Shown in pieces: positions 11,721-23,294 of a stretch of DNA of 64,000 nt. Source of the DNA: Craterostigma plantagineum (lineage: Eukaryota; Streptophyta; Magnoliopsida; Lamiales; Linderniaceae); NCBI GenBank assembly GCA_027422505.1, contig JAPQWV010000123.1, positions 1,378,501 through 1,442,500 on the forward strand. The letters are read 5' to 3'. A program made the position numbers and the translations under genes. The notes beneath the pieces are model-generated. The model was not told the origin of the DNA. It searched no databases and saw nothing but the letters and a program-made list of their open reading frames with translations. Every line of letters begins with the position of its first letter. Within the stretch, counting starts at the first letter, position 1.

Positions 11721-13474
11721 GAAATCTTGCTACAACATCGAACATATTACATATAATATCGATATTCCTCTCGAAGTATTTCATGATCTAATCAAATGTC
11801 GAGGTCTATCTTTAATAGCTATGTCAAAATCTTTGTATAACCTCGAGATCTTAGCTATAACCATATGTCGACATTTGTTTACAATGTCGAAACACATCTC
11901 GTTCTTGCATAGGATATTTCGAGATTCTAGGATTACAATATCGAAATAATAATTTCAAAGACACATATCGAAATCCTTACATATATACGTTGTCGAGATT
12001 TATATCTAAACCCAAGCTTGAGATTTATTTCCAACATGTCGAAATCCATTTAACCCATGTAGAGATCTATTTCAAAACCCGTAAAAGTCAAAATTAGGGT
12101 TTTCAAGTTAAGCCAACTCGTGAAATTATAATTAGACTAACAAACCCTAATTTTATATGTTTCAATATTTAGGGTTCGAAGGTTAGCGACATACCGTACG
12201 ATAAATTTAATTGCTAAGGATACCAGGTAAGTGGAAATCGCAGCTACAACACATAATTATATGTGTATGAAATTATGTGTCTATGTGTCTTTCATGATTT
12301 TTGTGACTTCTATGATTTCTATATGGCATAAATTTACGTGATTTTTATGTGACATAAATTATTCTATGAATATTGTACGCATGTTTACATGATTCATGGC
12401 ACGAGCATATGCACGCACGACTAGTATGAGAATCAAAGAACTAGCGTGCATGAGTATAAGATCACTCGAGAGCGATGTATATTTGCCGATATAGGCATTT
12501 GTGTGGACTCAATGATGAGTCACGGCTCTTCTATGCTACCACGGCGCTCACGAAGCCGAATTACCTGATTCACGAAAGGTAGGGGGAATACCCCGTAGCG
12601 GGAGATGCAACCTGGAGGATGCGACTCGAGGGTATGAGCGGCACCGAGGGAACCTCGAGTGTTGGTGACCTCGTAGTAAGCTACCAGTGAGAAGCGCCCG
12701 CGTGTCAGACCGCATTGGGATGGAAAGGCGCCTTAGGGTTAAACGAAATTTGTGTGCCCGGGTTAGCCTCACAATGGGATGGCATTGGGATTGAAAGGCA
12801 CTAGTAGCCTCTCAGTGTGGATCACACTGGGATTGAAAGGCACTAGTAGCCTCTCAGTGTGTACCGCATTGGGATTGAAAGGCACCATAGGGTTACGCAC
12901 AGATTGAGTACTCGGGCTTAGCCTCCCAGTGTGTGTACTGCCACTTGTACCCTTAGGGGTTTGAGCTCTATATGGTGCATAGTAAGATTGAAAGCCGATG
13001 GCCCAAATATGTTATGAAAGGTCAAGAAGAATGTGAGAAAGGTTAGGAAGAATGTGAGAAGTAGATAGCATTGGCGCGGATGACTTCGCTATTTAGGTCA
13101 CGTGCATTGCATGCATGATTTTCACTTACTGAGCTCTATAAGCTCATTCCACGTTTTATGTGTTGTAGGACCCTGCGATCACGGTACGCGATCATTTCAA
13201 GGCGAGGCCAACTTTTGAAGCTTCCGAGGGCTTTTGAGATGGAAGTGTGTGCATGGATGCGACCTCGTGGAGGCCCAGTAGATAGATTTCTTTTGACCCG
13301 CATGCGCGCTTTCCTATGTAAATAGGACCCAACGATATTTTTGTAGGAACCGTTACGATTCCTTTATATAAACGGAAAAATTTTATACGAAATTTCGTAC
13401 TATCTATTTAATTAGTAGGACATTAGTCGCATAGACTAGTGTAGAATGTAGCGGTGGAAGGCGGGGCTGCCACA
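11721..13474 (+). mobile_element. Gypsy LTR fragment (left end missing)
   Basis: It is homologous to the other gypsy LTRs here, in coding orientation. A field of TCGAGAT/TCGAAAT motifs (11730-12070) is followed by a splice-donor-like CCAG|GTAAGTGG (GT at 12227). Next come a TTTATGTGA-rich stretch, a GACTCA...TGAGTC hairpin (12506-12521), a 42-bp tandem repeat, an acceptor TTGTAG|GA (AG 13167-13168) and a GATCACGGTACGCGATC palindrome. The right end is GGGGCTGCCACA at 13474. The LTR start and target duplication could not be found, so it is truncated or rearranged. Confidence 0.7.
12786..12911 (+). repeat. 42-bp tandem repeat in the gypsy LTR fragment
   Basis: TGGGATTGAAAGGCACTAG recurs with starts at 12786, 12828 and 12870, exactly 42 bp apart. 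The first two units are nearly identical and the third has diverged. More degenerate versions lie at 12713 and 12775. It occupies the same relative position, inside the putative LTR intron, as the 39-bp repeat of gypsy-1. Confidence 0.7.
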
Positions 13475-13981
13475 CTAAAATAATTCAAAAATACAAAATT
13501 AGTATACATATAAGTATTTAGGGCATGACGATACCTCTAGGATGCTCGATCTACGTCACGAATAGATTTCACTGACATGAGGGTGCCTTGTTGCTTAAAT
13601 TGGTCAGTCTAAGTCGCACTCTTGTGTCTAAAGGTCATTAGTTTGTTCCACTAGACACAAAGCCACTTTTACGGAAGTGAGGATTCTGGCCTTTTATTTT
13701 TCCTTTCTATGGATCTATCCTTTAGCGAGTCACACATTAATTGCTTGTCTTAACTAGTGATTCTTGGCTTGATACTAGCCTTGCGTTAATTCCATAGGAA
13801 AATGATTAGAGCACTTAGGAAACTCGTCACTTGGCCTTACATAAAGAAAATTCCAATCCTTTAAAATAGCCTTTTGTCATCCATTTCGAGCTTTCTCCGA
13901 TATCCTTTTCTTCACTTGAAAATCCTTTGAGCCTTCAACCGAACAACTACGTTTTCGAAGGGATGGTCAATCGAGAAAAGG
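13475..13981. other. Unassigned flank left of the nested elements
   Basis: About 500 bp without a supported gene or recognised repeat. Its last five bases, AAAGG (13977-13981), are the left copy of the target duplication of gypsy-2. It is therefore the original neighbour of 39,094 onward, which I read as remains of a Sirevirus-like element. Confidence 0.5.
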
Positions 13982-13987
13982 TGTGGC

Positions 13988-14348
13988 TGTTGGAACTATT
14001 TAATTGTATTCAATTAATATAGTTGTCTTAGTATTGCTATGCAAATTAGTAGTCTTGAGCTAAATTGTAATTAGTCATTTTGTAGGATTACTTGTGTAAA
14101 TATACCACGAGGTGGTATATATAAGTGAACTCCTAAGAAAATTAGGAGTGCGCTTTGTATGGTTTTCGGATCGAAAAATAAGAATTGGAAATTTTAGAGA
14201 GAAGATTTTCACGCCTTTGTGTTCTTCAACATCGATTCTCTCTCAAACCTCAACTTAGGTAAATCTCAAGCGTAAGTGTTCGAATTCTTCAGATTTACTA
14301 TCCGATTCTTCATAATTCGATCGAGGCTGGATATTAGGGGTCCTAACA
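13988..14348 (+). repeat. Copia-1 5' LTR
   Basis: It runs TGTTGGAAC to GGTCCTAACA, 361 bp. It differs from the right LTR at about 23 positions by eye (roughly 6%). The promoter dyad lies at 14101-14119, and the R-U5 half is rich in TCGA. Confidence 0.92.
14101..14125 (+). promoter_or_regulatory. TATA-box dyad of the copia-1 LTR
   Basis: The inverted repeat TATACCAC-GAG-GTGGTATA (14101-14119) runs directly into TATATATAAG (14116-14125). It is identical in the right LTR at 30398-30416. The copia-type LTRs at 11399 and 44071 have the same arrangement. Confidence 0.7.
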
Positions 14349-14350
14349 AT

Positions 14351-14362
14351 TGGTATCAGAGC
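14351..14362 (+). other. Copia-1 primer binding site (initiator-Met tRNA)
   Basis: TGGTATCAGAGC starts two bases after the LTR end. It is the usual complement of the 3' end of plant initiator methionine tRNA. Confidence 0.9.
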
Positions 14363-16002
14363 CAAACGTGTTAGGATTTGGATTAAATTTGGACTGATTT
14401 TGATTTTTCGAAACTGATTTTTTTTTATACTGTTCTTCGATGAAGTACAATCTGACTTTTCAAAATTTGGTTTTGTTTGCTGTGTTTAGGCTTTGATCGA
14501 TCCGTTTGTACATGCCTGAGCCGAATTTTGTTTGACTGAAACATGATTTTGAGTGAATTTTGAGGATTTCAGCCAATAATTTCGTCGAACTTTTCTGAAA
14601 ATTTTGAACTGCTCTTAACATTTTCGAGCAGATTCTAAAAAATTCGACATGTTTAGCTGTTTTTGTTGTTCGATCGAGTGTTTCTATCATACCTGAGCCT
14701 GATTGATCGAATCAACCTTTCTGCGAATTTTTGCTGATTAATCAAAACTGTTCTTCACATTGTTCGTAGAACTGTTCGTCTGATTTTCTGAAAATTCGAT
14801 TGATTCTGCTCTGTTTGTGTCAAATCGATTGTTCGTTCTTGTTAAGTGCAAGATTTCGATCCATAACCCGGAGTGAATTCGGTCAAGTTTAAGTTTGGAT
14901 CGAGATTTTCTTTGCTCTTCACTTGCGTCTGAGTCTGCAATTACGACTTTGTTCTTCGCACCTCTGCTCTCCGTGTCTCTGCTCTTCGCTGAGCTGGAAA
15001 GCTTCTTCGATCGAGAAACTCGTCGACGCGATCTTCGTTGCCGCTGCATTGTCAAACGTTCTTCGATCGAGAAATTCTCGTCATAATTTTTTTGTTTCGA
15101 TCGAAATACTTCTTCGACCGCAAATCCGATTGAGAGATCTGTTCATCGCATTCATCGAAAAAAATTGATGTTTTGCGATCGAGAATTCAGGTCAATGCGA
15201 GAAATTCTGGTCAAGCTCGCAATTCGTTCGAGAATTTTTTTTTGATCGAAAATGTGTTTGGATTTTTTTCGATCAAGAAATCTGAAACTTCATCGTCTTC
15301 GCGTCGCATACATCTAATTTGCAGGGCTATTTACAATTCGAACCCAGAAATATTATTTTAGTCCCTGCAGTTATATTACAGTCTCTAATAGTTTTCAATT
15401 TAGTCCAGAAAGTTCTGATATAGTCCAAAATTTTCAAATTAACCCCAGTACTTTCAATTTTATTCAATTCTCACTCATTTACGTGATTTTACGATCGCAA
15501 ATTTTTGTTTAGTTGCTTTTACATATTTGTCGTCACAAAACTTATTTTTCGCCCGCAAAACTTTTTACGATCGAAAAATTTGGTTTTAGAGGTTTAGATA
15601 TTAAAATCTCAAAACGACGACGTTTTATCAAATCGCAAAACTTTTACGATCGTAAATCTATACATAACTGTTTGAAATTCAAAGCTATTTTCTAGAAACA
15701 GTACCTTGTCAAAAAATTTAACAATCGAAAACAGTGCCGTATTCACTCGAAAAACTTTTAATCGAGAATTATTTTCGATCGAAACAGTGCTTTATATTGA
15801 CTATAAAGATTTTTCGATCCAAAACAGTAACCTTCTATTTGGCACATTATAGAAAAAGCTTTTGGTATTACTCTAAGAATTTTTAATCAAACCTTATTAA
15901 AAACTTTAAAAGCCAAATTTTTTAATCGATATTAAAAATTCAAATCCATCAACACGTCAACGATCAAAATATCCAACCAACAAAAATTAAAAAGAAAATA
16001 AA
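14363..16002 (+). other. Copia-1 leader, CGATCG-rich
   Basis: About 1.6 kb of AT-rich leader with no supported gene. It contains roughly ten copies of the palindrome CGATCG, mostly as TTCGATCGAGAA or ACGATCGAAA, plus many degenerate ones. The small open frames here (for example 15173-15361) are not conserved in the related leaders at 40.7-42.2 kb and 54.3-55.2 kb. Confidence 0.6.
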
Positions 16003-17489
16003 ATGGATCAAGATTTAAAAGACTTCGAACTACAATTAAAATTAATTACAAAAATACTAAGAAAACAGGTGTCAAAGACGAAGTCCTCATCCAATTCGGA
16101 GAACAAAGAAAAGACATCTAGCCTTACGCCAAAGGAGAGCTACGCCTTGATGGCCTATCACGAAGATAAACCGGACCATCTAGCTCTCATGGCTCGAGTT
16201 GAGGATACCTCTGAAGCAAGCCCATCGAAGCGAACAAGCGATGAAGAGGCAGACACATCTTCTCCGGAGGTAGTTATTCCTAACTCTACATTGTTTAACA
16301 TGTTATAATCCTTACAAATTTGGTATGCTAACATGAAAAATGAGCAGAAAAGTACAAAAGAGTTAGAAGATAAATTATCTAAGTCTGAGGAGAAAATAGC
16401 TAGTCTCGAATTAGAACTTAGAAGCTCTAACGCGAAAATAGATGAACAAACTAAGAGCTTGAGAATTAGTGAGACTAAGACGCCACAGCTTGAGACGCAT
16501 AGCTCAAAAATTAAGGAATTAGAACTCAGGCTAAAAAATAATTACAATTGTTTGGTTAGGAACTTCGACGAGAAAGCTAGCCTCAATTGTAGATTGACAA
16601 ATGCCAGCCCTAAGATCACTAGTCTTGAATCTCAATTAGAAAATTCTAATGCTAAGATTAGTGAATTGACCAAGAGTTTAAATGCCTGCGAAATTGAAAA
16701 GAGCACCGCTGAAGCTAACTATGCTTTCTTAGGTGAAGAACGTAAGAAGCTCTATTCTAAGATTAAAAATTTAGAAAATCTTCTTGCGACTTCTAAGATC
16801 GAGGAAGCAAAATCTCGTCATCCTGAAAATTCTTCTTCCGTCAATATACCTCATATTGTTAAGAAAATAGAGGATTTAAATTCTACATTTGAAACGGAAA
16901 GAAAGAATTTCGAAGCAGAAAAGAATACACTTCTAACGGAGTCTAATCTCAAAGCTTCCTCCATGTCAAAACTCGACAAAGGGACGCAAACGGATGATCT
17001 CGTTCCTACCATCGAAACGAGTTTTACTAATTCTACTTCAATTTTGACCAAAGTTGAAATTCTAAGTAAAAGTCCCACACTTTCTATAGTTAAGGAACAA
17101 GTCCCACGGAAATGGGAGAACGGTAAAGCTCAAAAACGGAATGATAAAGACCAAAAGCCTTCCTCTCCTGATCCCGAAAAGAAAACTTCTTATGAAAATA
17201 TTTCAAGCTCTAGCGCACAAACTTCATCATGTGCTTCTAATGATTTACTAATTTTTCATTTAAAAAGCCTAGACTTGAAAAAAAAATTCGAAATTCTTCT
17301 CATTCTAATGTGAGTGAATTCTAACCATAGGAAATACGACTTATGTGCGATAGATGCTTATAATTCTATATGCTCGTTTTCCTACATGCAATATCTGGTC
17401 AAGATTCATTCAAAGAAATATCTTGTGCGCTTGGCCTCGGAGAAAATTTTTAAACCTTCTCCGAAACACACTTTCATCCGAGCGGAAAT
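16003..17489 (+). pseudogene. Copia-1 gag, C-terminal coiled-coil half only
   Basis: The frame 16003-16308 (YALMAYHEDKPDHLALMARV, then an acidic DEEADTSSPE stretch) is separated from 16333-17313 only by an in-frame TAA at 16306-16308. The second part is a long heptad-rich coiled coil (KELEDKLSKSEEKIASLELE, KIKNLENLLA). The same domain order occurs in the minus-strand gag at 52327-53275. The N-terminal UBN2-type gag domain and the zinc knuckle seen there are missing here, so the 5' half of gag was deleted. The frame then breaks at TGA 17311-17313. Past the gypsy-1 insertion, the link motif SPNK/WVPK (near 27770-27800) marks the gag-pol boundary, with one base lost. Confidence 0.7.
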
Positions 17490-20271
17490 TGTCAGGACCC
17501 GTCGTCCCGCCCTCGTATTCCGTTCTAATTCTAGTGTTAATGCTTTGGTATTGTGCGAATACATAAAAATGCGAATAAAATTTTTCATTTTAAAAATGCA
17601 AGCGGAAATCTTAGATACATGTCAAAAGAATGTTTTACATCGTTCGACATTTTCATCATGCCCATGTCTGCAAAATACAAGTGTACGTGTGTGTGTGCAG
17701 CCAAAAGCTCCCTATGCGCCCGGCCTTCACATGTCGTCATCCATACACACACTCCCACCTCAAAAGCGGTCGGACTGCGTCAAAAGATCGGCCTTGCATA
17801 AAAGTCAGATCACGTACCGTGATCGTCAGTACCTACAACACGTAACATAAATAATGAGCCACCGAGGCTCAGTAAGCAGAAATTATGCATGAATGCACGT
17901 GTCCTAACGGACGACAATCCACGTCGTCGTTTTCTAACGCTCGTACTCCCTTTTTTTTTTTTTTTCATACTCGTACTCTTTGCTTTCGCTCTTACTCTTT
18001 TTCTTATACTATTATTTGGCCCTCGGCTTTCATTTCCCCAGCCTCTTGTTCCGCCTTATCGTACGGGGTATTTACCCAGCCTCTTATTCAGGCCTTATCG
18101 TACGGGGTATTTACCCAGCCTCTTATTCAGGCCTTGTCGTACGAGGTATTTACCCAGCCTCTTATTCAGGCCTTATCGTACGGGGTATTTACCCAGCCTC
18201 TTATTCAGGCCTTATCGTACGGGGTATGTACCCAGCCTCTTATTCAGGCCTTAGAGTAGCCTCTTATTCAGGCCTTAAAGGCTGCATAAGGGAAGCCGTG
18301 ACTCTTCATTCGAGTCGACACAAACGCCTATATCGGCGAATATACCTCGCACACAGGCGACCTTATGCACGCTCATGCCTCGCTCCTTACGTTCTACTCA
18401 TGCGTGCAAGTGCTCATGTTATGCTCATATACATATGCAAATCATACTATCATGCATAGAATTAAATCATCTCATACGTACGCATTTCATAGAAGATACA
18501 CGAGCATGTAATTCACATAATTGGACGCAGGCAAGTTACGTGTCGTAGTTGAATTTCTACTTACCTGGGGTCCGTAGATTAACTGCTAACTGGTTCGGCG
18601 AAATTTCTAATTTTCGACCATAATCATAAAATTATTATGTCAGTATATTTTCTTAAATATTGGTCTACGTACTTGAAAACGTTGAAATATTTTCCTTAAT
18701 TTTGTAGGTGAAGGTCTCGATATTACAAGGATTCGTTTGCATTATTAAGTTGATCTCGACATTTGCTTTGGTATAAGACTCGATATTATACACATGAGGG
18801 TTCGACATTTACATTACACTAAGTTGTCGATATATGTTCTCGGGATTACCCATGACATACCAAATGTCGAGATGTAATTTGATAAGAGGTGGGTATAATA
18901 AAATGTCGACATGAGGAAGCTAAATGTCGAGGTGCACAAGGGTTTTCGACATTTTGGTGTATGTTTAGGAACTCGACATTTTAATTTCTTCAAAGACCTC
19001 GACATTTCCATTAGCTCTCGACATTTTTATTTGTGCGGCACTTGTTTCGACATTTCCATCAACCTTTCATTTCGTCATTTATCAGTTAGGAGGACTCGAC
19101 ATTTTGTGTTCTATTTCGTTCGACATCTTATCTCGCCATTTTGGGGTATAAAATGTCGACATGAAGCTCGCCATTTTAATTAGAAAATGTCGACATGACT
19201 TTCGACATGCATCTCGACATTTATCATTTGTTTCGGCATTTCTCTTAATGCTGTTTCGATATTTATCTCGACTTCTCGACATGTTATGAGGCTCGACATC
19301 CTATTTTAACATTTCGACATTTTACCTTATGTTGTCTCGACATTTTGATTCTTATCAGGGTTTCGACATCTTAACTCGACATCTATCCTAACATTTCGAC
19401 ATTTCCTTTAAACCCCGACATTATACTTCGATATTTGTACAATGGAAATGTCGACATGCATTTCAATCCAAGCCTCGACATTTACCATCTGTCTCGACAT
19501 TTTTCTTAACATAATTTCGACATTTTTCCTTGGCATGGTTTCGACATTTTTCATCATCTTCAAATCTTCATCCCATCGAACCTAGGTTCTTAGCTTATTC
19601 TACCCAACACTTAGCTAAGCTCAAGGAGATCTTTAACTATGGATTATCATCCAAGGTTTGAGCATTTGCCGTCTACCATACATGTAATTTCCTAGCCTTA
19701 GTTACCAATTTAGCTAAACAATCCTTATTATAAAAATCGAAATGGTTTAGGGGATTTCGTCACTTACAATTTCGAGGTTCCAAGCTAGCTCGAGATGTCC
19801 TTTGCGTTTCTTCTTCTCTCGGCTCTTTCTTCTTTCCTATTTCTTTTCGTGAGTTCTTAGGTAAGGTTATGGAGTTTTGAAAGGTTTAGCTAGATATTAT
19901 ATTGCATTTTTATTGGATATGACATGGGTGGCGTGGTTTTCCCTTAAATTAGGGATTTATGTTTCTTATTTGTCCTTTCTCATGTATTGGGCCCAATTGC
20001 TAAGTTCTAGCCCATTAGTAAATTAAATTCCTAATCCCATTATCATTTGCCATTTCCCTTGGCGATTCCAAGAATTTACCCTTCCTAAATTAAGAGTCAT
20101 CACAAGTTCACGTCATTAACACTTATTTGCACATAATTCTCGTAGTATTTCTCGAGCATAAAATTCATATATTTTCATAAGCATACAATAACATACAAGA
20201 TTCTTGAAACTCACGTAATTCATACACGTAGTTTATTGGCCGACCTAATCCTCGGGGACCGGGGTCCTACA
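17490..20271 (-). repeat. Gypsy-1 3' LTR (left)
   Basis: On the + strand it runs TGTCAGGACCC to GGGGTCCTACA, 2782 bp. In coding (minus) orientation it contains, in order, a field of about 27 exact TCGACAT or complementary motifs (18720-19560), a splice donor CAG|GTAAGTAG (GT at 18564-18563), the 39-bp minisatellite and an acceptor TTGTAG|GTAC (AG at 17834-17833). Confidence 0.93.
18059..18253 (-). repeat. 39-bp minisatellite, five units (left LTR of gypsy-1)
   Basis: Units begin TCGTACGGGGTATTTACCCA at 18059, 18098, 18137, 18176 and 18215, exactly 39 bp apart. They are nearly identical, and a shortened sixth piece follows to about 18280. Because 39 is divisible by 3, all three frames stay open, which creates spurious repeat-protein ORFs. 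Confidence 0.95.
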
Positions 20272-20290
20272 TCCTCCCCCCCTTAAGGAG
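20272..20290 (-). other. Gypsy-1 polypurine tract
   Basis: The + strand reads TCCTCCCCCCCTTAAGGAGG directly inside the left LTR. On the coding strand this is a purine run ending at the 3' LTR, the primer for plus-strand synthesis. Confidence 0.85.
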
Positions 20291-20306
20291 GATTTCGCCC
20301 CCGAAA

Positions 20307-22133
20307 TCAGCCCGTGTGGAACAACTCGGGATAACGAATTCTCATTTCGTCCTCCCGTTCCCATGTGGCTTCTTCTGTGGACTGATTTCGCCACAGTACT
20401 TTCACTAAAGGAATATCCTTATTCCTAAGCTTCTTAGTCTCGTACATCAATATCTCCACCGGGATCTCTTCGTAACTTAGATCCGGCTTCAATTGTTGAT
20501 GTAGGGACTCGTTTCCTAGCACGTGGTTTGGGTCAGCTAGGTATTTCCGCAGTGTCGAGACGTGGAACACGTCGTGCACTTGCGCTAGTGACGCAGGCAG
20601 CTCCAACTGGTATGCTACCTCGCCTACCCTTTTCAGTATCCTAAAGGGTCCTATGTACCTAGGGCTTAACTTCCCTTTCTTTCCAAACCTCTTCACGCCC
20701 TTCATTGGCGATACTTTTACAAACACCATATCTCCTTCTTCAAATTCCAGCGGTCGACGTCTTCGATCTGCGTAGCTCTTCTGTCGACTTTGTGCCGTTC
20801 TCATTCTTTCTCGTATCATAGAAATGGCTTCCGTCATTTCTCGTACGATGTCGGGGCCTAACATTGTCCGTTCGCCAACCTCGTCCCAATGCACTGGGGA
20901 TCTGCACCTACGCCCGTATAACGCCTCATACGGTGCCATCCCGATGGTGACGTGGTAACTGTTGTTGTACGAGAACTCGATCAGAGGGAGGTATCTACTC
21001 CAATTCCCTTTGAAATCGAGTACGCATGCTCGTAGCATGTCCTCCAACGTCTGTATCGTTCTCTCGGATTGACCGTCTGTCTGCGGATGGTAGGCGGTAC
21101 TAAAGGACAGCCTCGTTCCCATCGCCTTTTGCAAGCTCGTCCAGAATTTCGACAGAAATCTGGAGTCGCGATCCGAGACTATCGACGATGGAATGCCGTG
21201 CAGTCGCACTATCTCTTGGATATAGAGCTCCGCGTATCGTTCCATTGAGAACGTCGTACTGATTGGTAGGAAGTGGGCTGACTTGGTTAGTCGATCGATT
21301 ATTACCCAAATCGCGTCGTGCCCTTTTGCATTCCTAGGCAATCCAACTACGAAATCCATTGTAATGTTATCCCATTTCCATTCTGGAATGGGTAACGGTT
21401 GTAGGGTTCCCGCCGGCCTTTGATGCTCGGCCTTAATCTGCTGGCATGTCAGGCACTGACTCACGAAGATCGCGATGTCCTTTTTCATGCCTGGCCACCA
21501 GTAGTTTTCCTTGAGATCTTTGTACATCTTCGTCGCTCCTGGATGTACCGAGTACGCCGTAGTATGTGCTTCCGTCATTATTAGCCGTCGTAGTTCGGCG
21601 TCGTCTGGCACGTACAACCGGTTCTTGAAGTATAATCGTTCGTCTCCCCGTATCATAAGGTCTCCAGTTGGTTGTCCCGGTAGTGCCTCCTTAGTCTTCG
21701 CATACAACTCGTCTGCTCCTTGCGCTGTCTTGATCTGCTCCAGCAGTGTCGGTTGCAACGTTAAGGCCGCTAGCTGCGCCTCGACTTCGCCTAACCTTAC
21801 GACTTCTACTTCCAGAAGTTGCAGTTCTGCACTAACTGCTTTTCGGCTTAAGGCATCGGCTACTATGTTCGCCTTGCCTGGGTGGTAGTTGATTACACAG
21901 TCGTAATCCTTAACTAACTCTAACCACCTCCTCTGCCTCATATTTAACTCCTTTTGTGTAAAGAAGTATTTGAGGCTCTTGTGGTCGGTGTATATCTCAC
22001 ACCGCTCTCCATAGAGGTAATGCCTCCAGATCTTGAGAGCAAAGACCACTGCCGCCAGTTCTAGGTCGTGCGTCGGGTAATTCTTCTCGTACTCCTTTAG
22101 TTGACGAGAGGCGTATGCTACTACATTCCCGTT
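20307..22133 (-). CDS. Gypsy-1 pol, 3' part: RNase H, integrase, chromodomain-like tail
   Basis: This frame continues pol in phase after the TAG at 22134-22136, so it is expressed only if that stop is read through. It starts with the rest of RNase H ([11 protein letters not shown], then [10 protein letters not shown]). Numbering from codon 22049, an integrase zinc finger follows (His162, His169, Cys199, Cys202). The catalytic triad is Asp232 (TMDFVVGLP), Asp293 (VSDRDSRF) and Glu329 (DGQSERT); the D35E spacing is exact. The C-terminal [15 protein letters not shown] segment (about 550-570) matches the chromodomain-like tail of Tekay/Del chromoviruses, which directs integration toward particular chromatin. 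There is no frameshift. Length is as expected for the family. Confidence 0.93.
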   Translation of the reverse strand, partial: NGNVVAYASRQLKEYEKNYPTHDLELAAVVFALKIWRHYLYGERCEIYTDHKSLKYFFTQKELNMRQRRWLELVKDYDCVINYHPGKANIVADALSRKAVSAELQLLEVEVVRLGEVEAQLAALTLQPTLLEQIKTAQGADELYAKTKEALPGQPTGDLMIRGDERLYFKNRLYVPDDAELRRLIMTEAHTTAYSVHPGATKMYKDLKENYWWPGMKKDIAIFVSQCLTCQQIKAEHQRPAGTLQPLPIPEWKWDNITMDFVVGLPRNAKGHDAIWVIIDRLTKSAHFLPISTTFSMERYAELYIQEIVRLHGIPSSIVSDRDSRFLSKFWTSLQKAMGTRLSFSTAYHPQTDGQSERTIQTLEDMLRACVLDFKGNWSRYLPLIEFSYNNSYHVTIGMAPYEALYGRRCRSPVHWDEVGERTMLGPDIVREMTEAISMIRERMRTAQSRQKSYADRRRRPLEFEEGDMVFVKVSPMKGVKRFGKKGKLSPRYIGPFRILKRVGEVAYQLELPASLAQVHDVFHVSTLRKYLADPNHVLGNESLHQQLKPDLSYEEIPVEILMYETKKLRNKDIPLVKVLWRNQSTEEATWEREDEMRIRYPELFHTG

Positions 22134-23294
22134 CTACATTAGCACACACCCTAACCCGTTCTTCGACGCATCGCTATAAACGGTAAACCCTCCTGTTCCC
22201 GATGGGATTGTGAGAACTGGGGCCGTCGTAAGCCTTCCGTTCAGCTCTTGGAAGCTCCGTTCACATTCTACGGTCCACTGAAAAGGCGTATTCTTCTTGG
22301 TCAGCCTCGTCAGTGTCGATGCTATCTTCGAGAAGTCCTTTATGAACTTCCGATAGTATCCTGCCAGACCGAGGAAGCTTCGTATTTCCGTCACGCTCGT
22401 CGGCCTGGGCCAATTGCTAATAGCTTCTATCTTCTTCGGGTCCACAGAGATTCCCTCTCCTGATACTATGTGCCCTAAGAAGGCGACTTGGTCGAGCCAA
22501 AATTCGCACTTCTTGAACTTGGCGTATAGTTGCTTCTCCCGTAGTATTCCTAGAACTTCTCTCAGGTGTTCTTCGTGCTCCTCCTTCGTTTTCGAGTAGA
22601 CTAGGATGTCATCTATGAAGACGATGACAAACCTATCTAAGTATGGCTTGAACACCCGGTTCATTAAATCCATGAAAGCTGCGGGCGCATTAGTTAGCCC
22701 GAATGGCATCACCAAAAATTCGTAGTGGCCATAACGGGTACTAAAGGCCGTCTTCGGGACATCTTCCTTTCGGATCCTTAATTGATGATAGCCCGATCTT
22801 AAGTCGATCTTGGAGAAAACTGTTGCACCTTGCAGTTGATCGAATAGATCGTCTATCCTAGGGAGTGGGTACTTGTTCTTGATTGTTAGCTTGTTCAGCT
22901 CCCTGTAGTCTATGCACAACCGCATGGATCCGTCTTTCTTTTTCACGAATAGCACCGGCGCTCCCCAAGGAGAGAAACTCGGCTGTATGAACTCCTTCTG
23001 CATGAGTTCGTCGAGTTGGTCCTTTAACTCCTTCATCTCCGTCGGTGCTAGCCGATAGGGCGTCTTAGATACTGGTGCCGCTCCAGGTATCAGATCTATA
23101 GCAAACTCTATTTCCCGTTCGGGTGGTAGCCCTGATAACTCCTCGGGAAATACATCGGGGAAGTCCTTAACTATTGGTACTTCCTCGAGTTTCGGGGAGG
23201 CGTTCTCTTCTGACTTGATAGCAAATACCAGGTAGGCTTCGCACCCTGACCTGATCAGTCGTTGAGCTTTCAACGCTGATATTCTAGGCATCAT
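22134..23294 (-). CDS. Gypsy-1 pol, 5' part: reverse transcriptase (ends at a premature TAG)
   Basis: 386 residues. Residues 1-20 ([18 protein letters not shown]) correspond to the protease-RT linker. The RT domain covers about 95-275, with [39 protein letters not shown] and the active-site FIDDIL at 226-231. RNase H starts at about 368 ([15 protein letters not shown]). The frame stops at TAG 22136-22134, where relatives have Gln (gypsy-2 reads CVLMQNG). A single C-to-T change from CAG explains it. The ATG at 23294-23292 overlaps the gag-protease TGA as ATGA. Confidence 0.93.
   Translation of the reverse strand: MMPRISALKAQRLIRSGCEAYLVFAIKSEENASPKLEEVPIVKDFPDVFPEELSGLPPEREIEFAIDLIPGAAPVSKTPYRLAPTEMKELKDQLDELMQKEFIQPSFSPWGAPVLFVKKKDGSMRLCIDYRELNKLTIKNKYPLPRIDDLFDQLQGATVFSKIDLRSGYHQLRIRKEDVPKTAFSTRYGHYEFLVMPFGLTNAPAAFMDLMNRVFKPYLDRFVIVFIDDILVYSKTKEEHEEHLREVLGILREKQLYAKFKKCEFWLDQVAFLGHIVSGEGISVDPKKIEAISNWPRPTSVTEIRSFLGLAGYYRKFIKDFSKIASTLTRLTKKNTPFQWTVECERSFQELNGRLTTAPVLTIPSGTGGFTVYSDASKNGLGCVLM

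Noticed and set aside
13475..13981. Possible target duplication CTAAA for the gypsy LTR fragment ending at 13474
   Set aside because: No LTR start preceded by CTAAA was found to the left; the left end seems truncated.
18059..18253. CRISPR-like direct repeats
   Set aside because: Units are contiguous with no spacers and occur in a plant LTR; this is a minisatellite.
17885..18459. Three overlapping repeat-protein ORFs on + (also at 25324-25901)
   Set aside because: They are translations of the 39-bp minisatellite in three frames, antisense to the LTR of gypsy-1, and not genes.
21511..21888. 125-aa ORF on + inside gypsy-1 pol
   Set aside because: Antisense shadow of the RNase H-integrase region.
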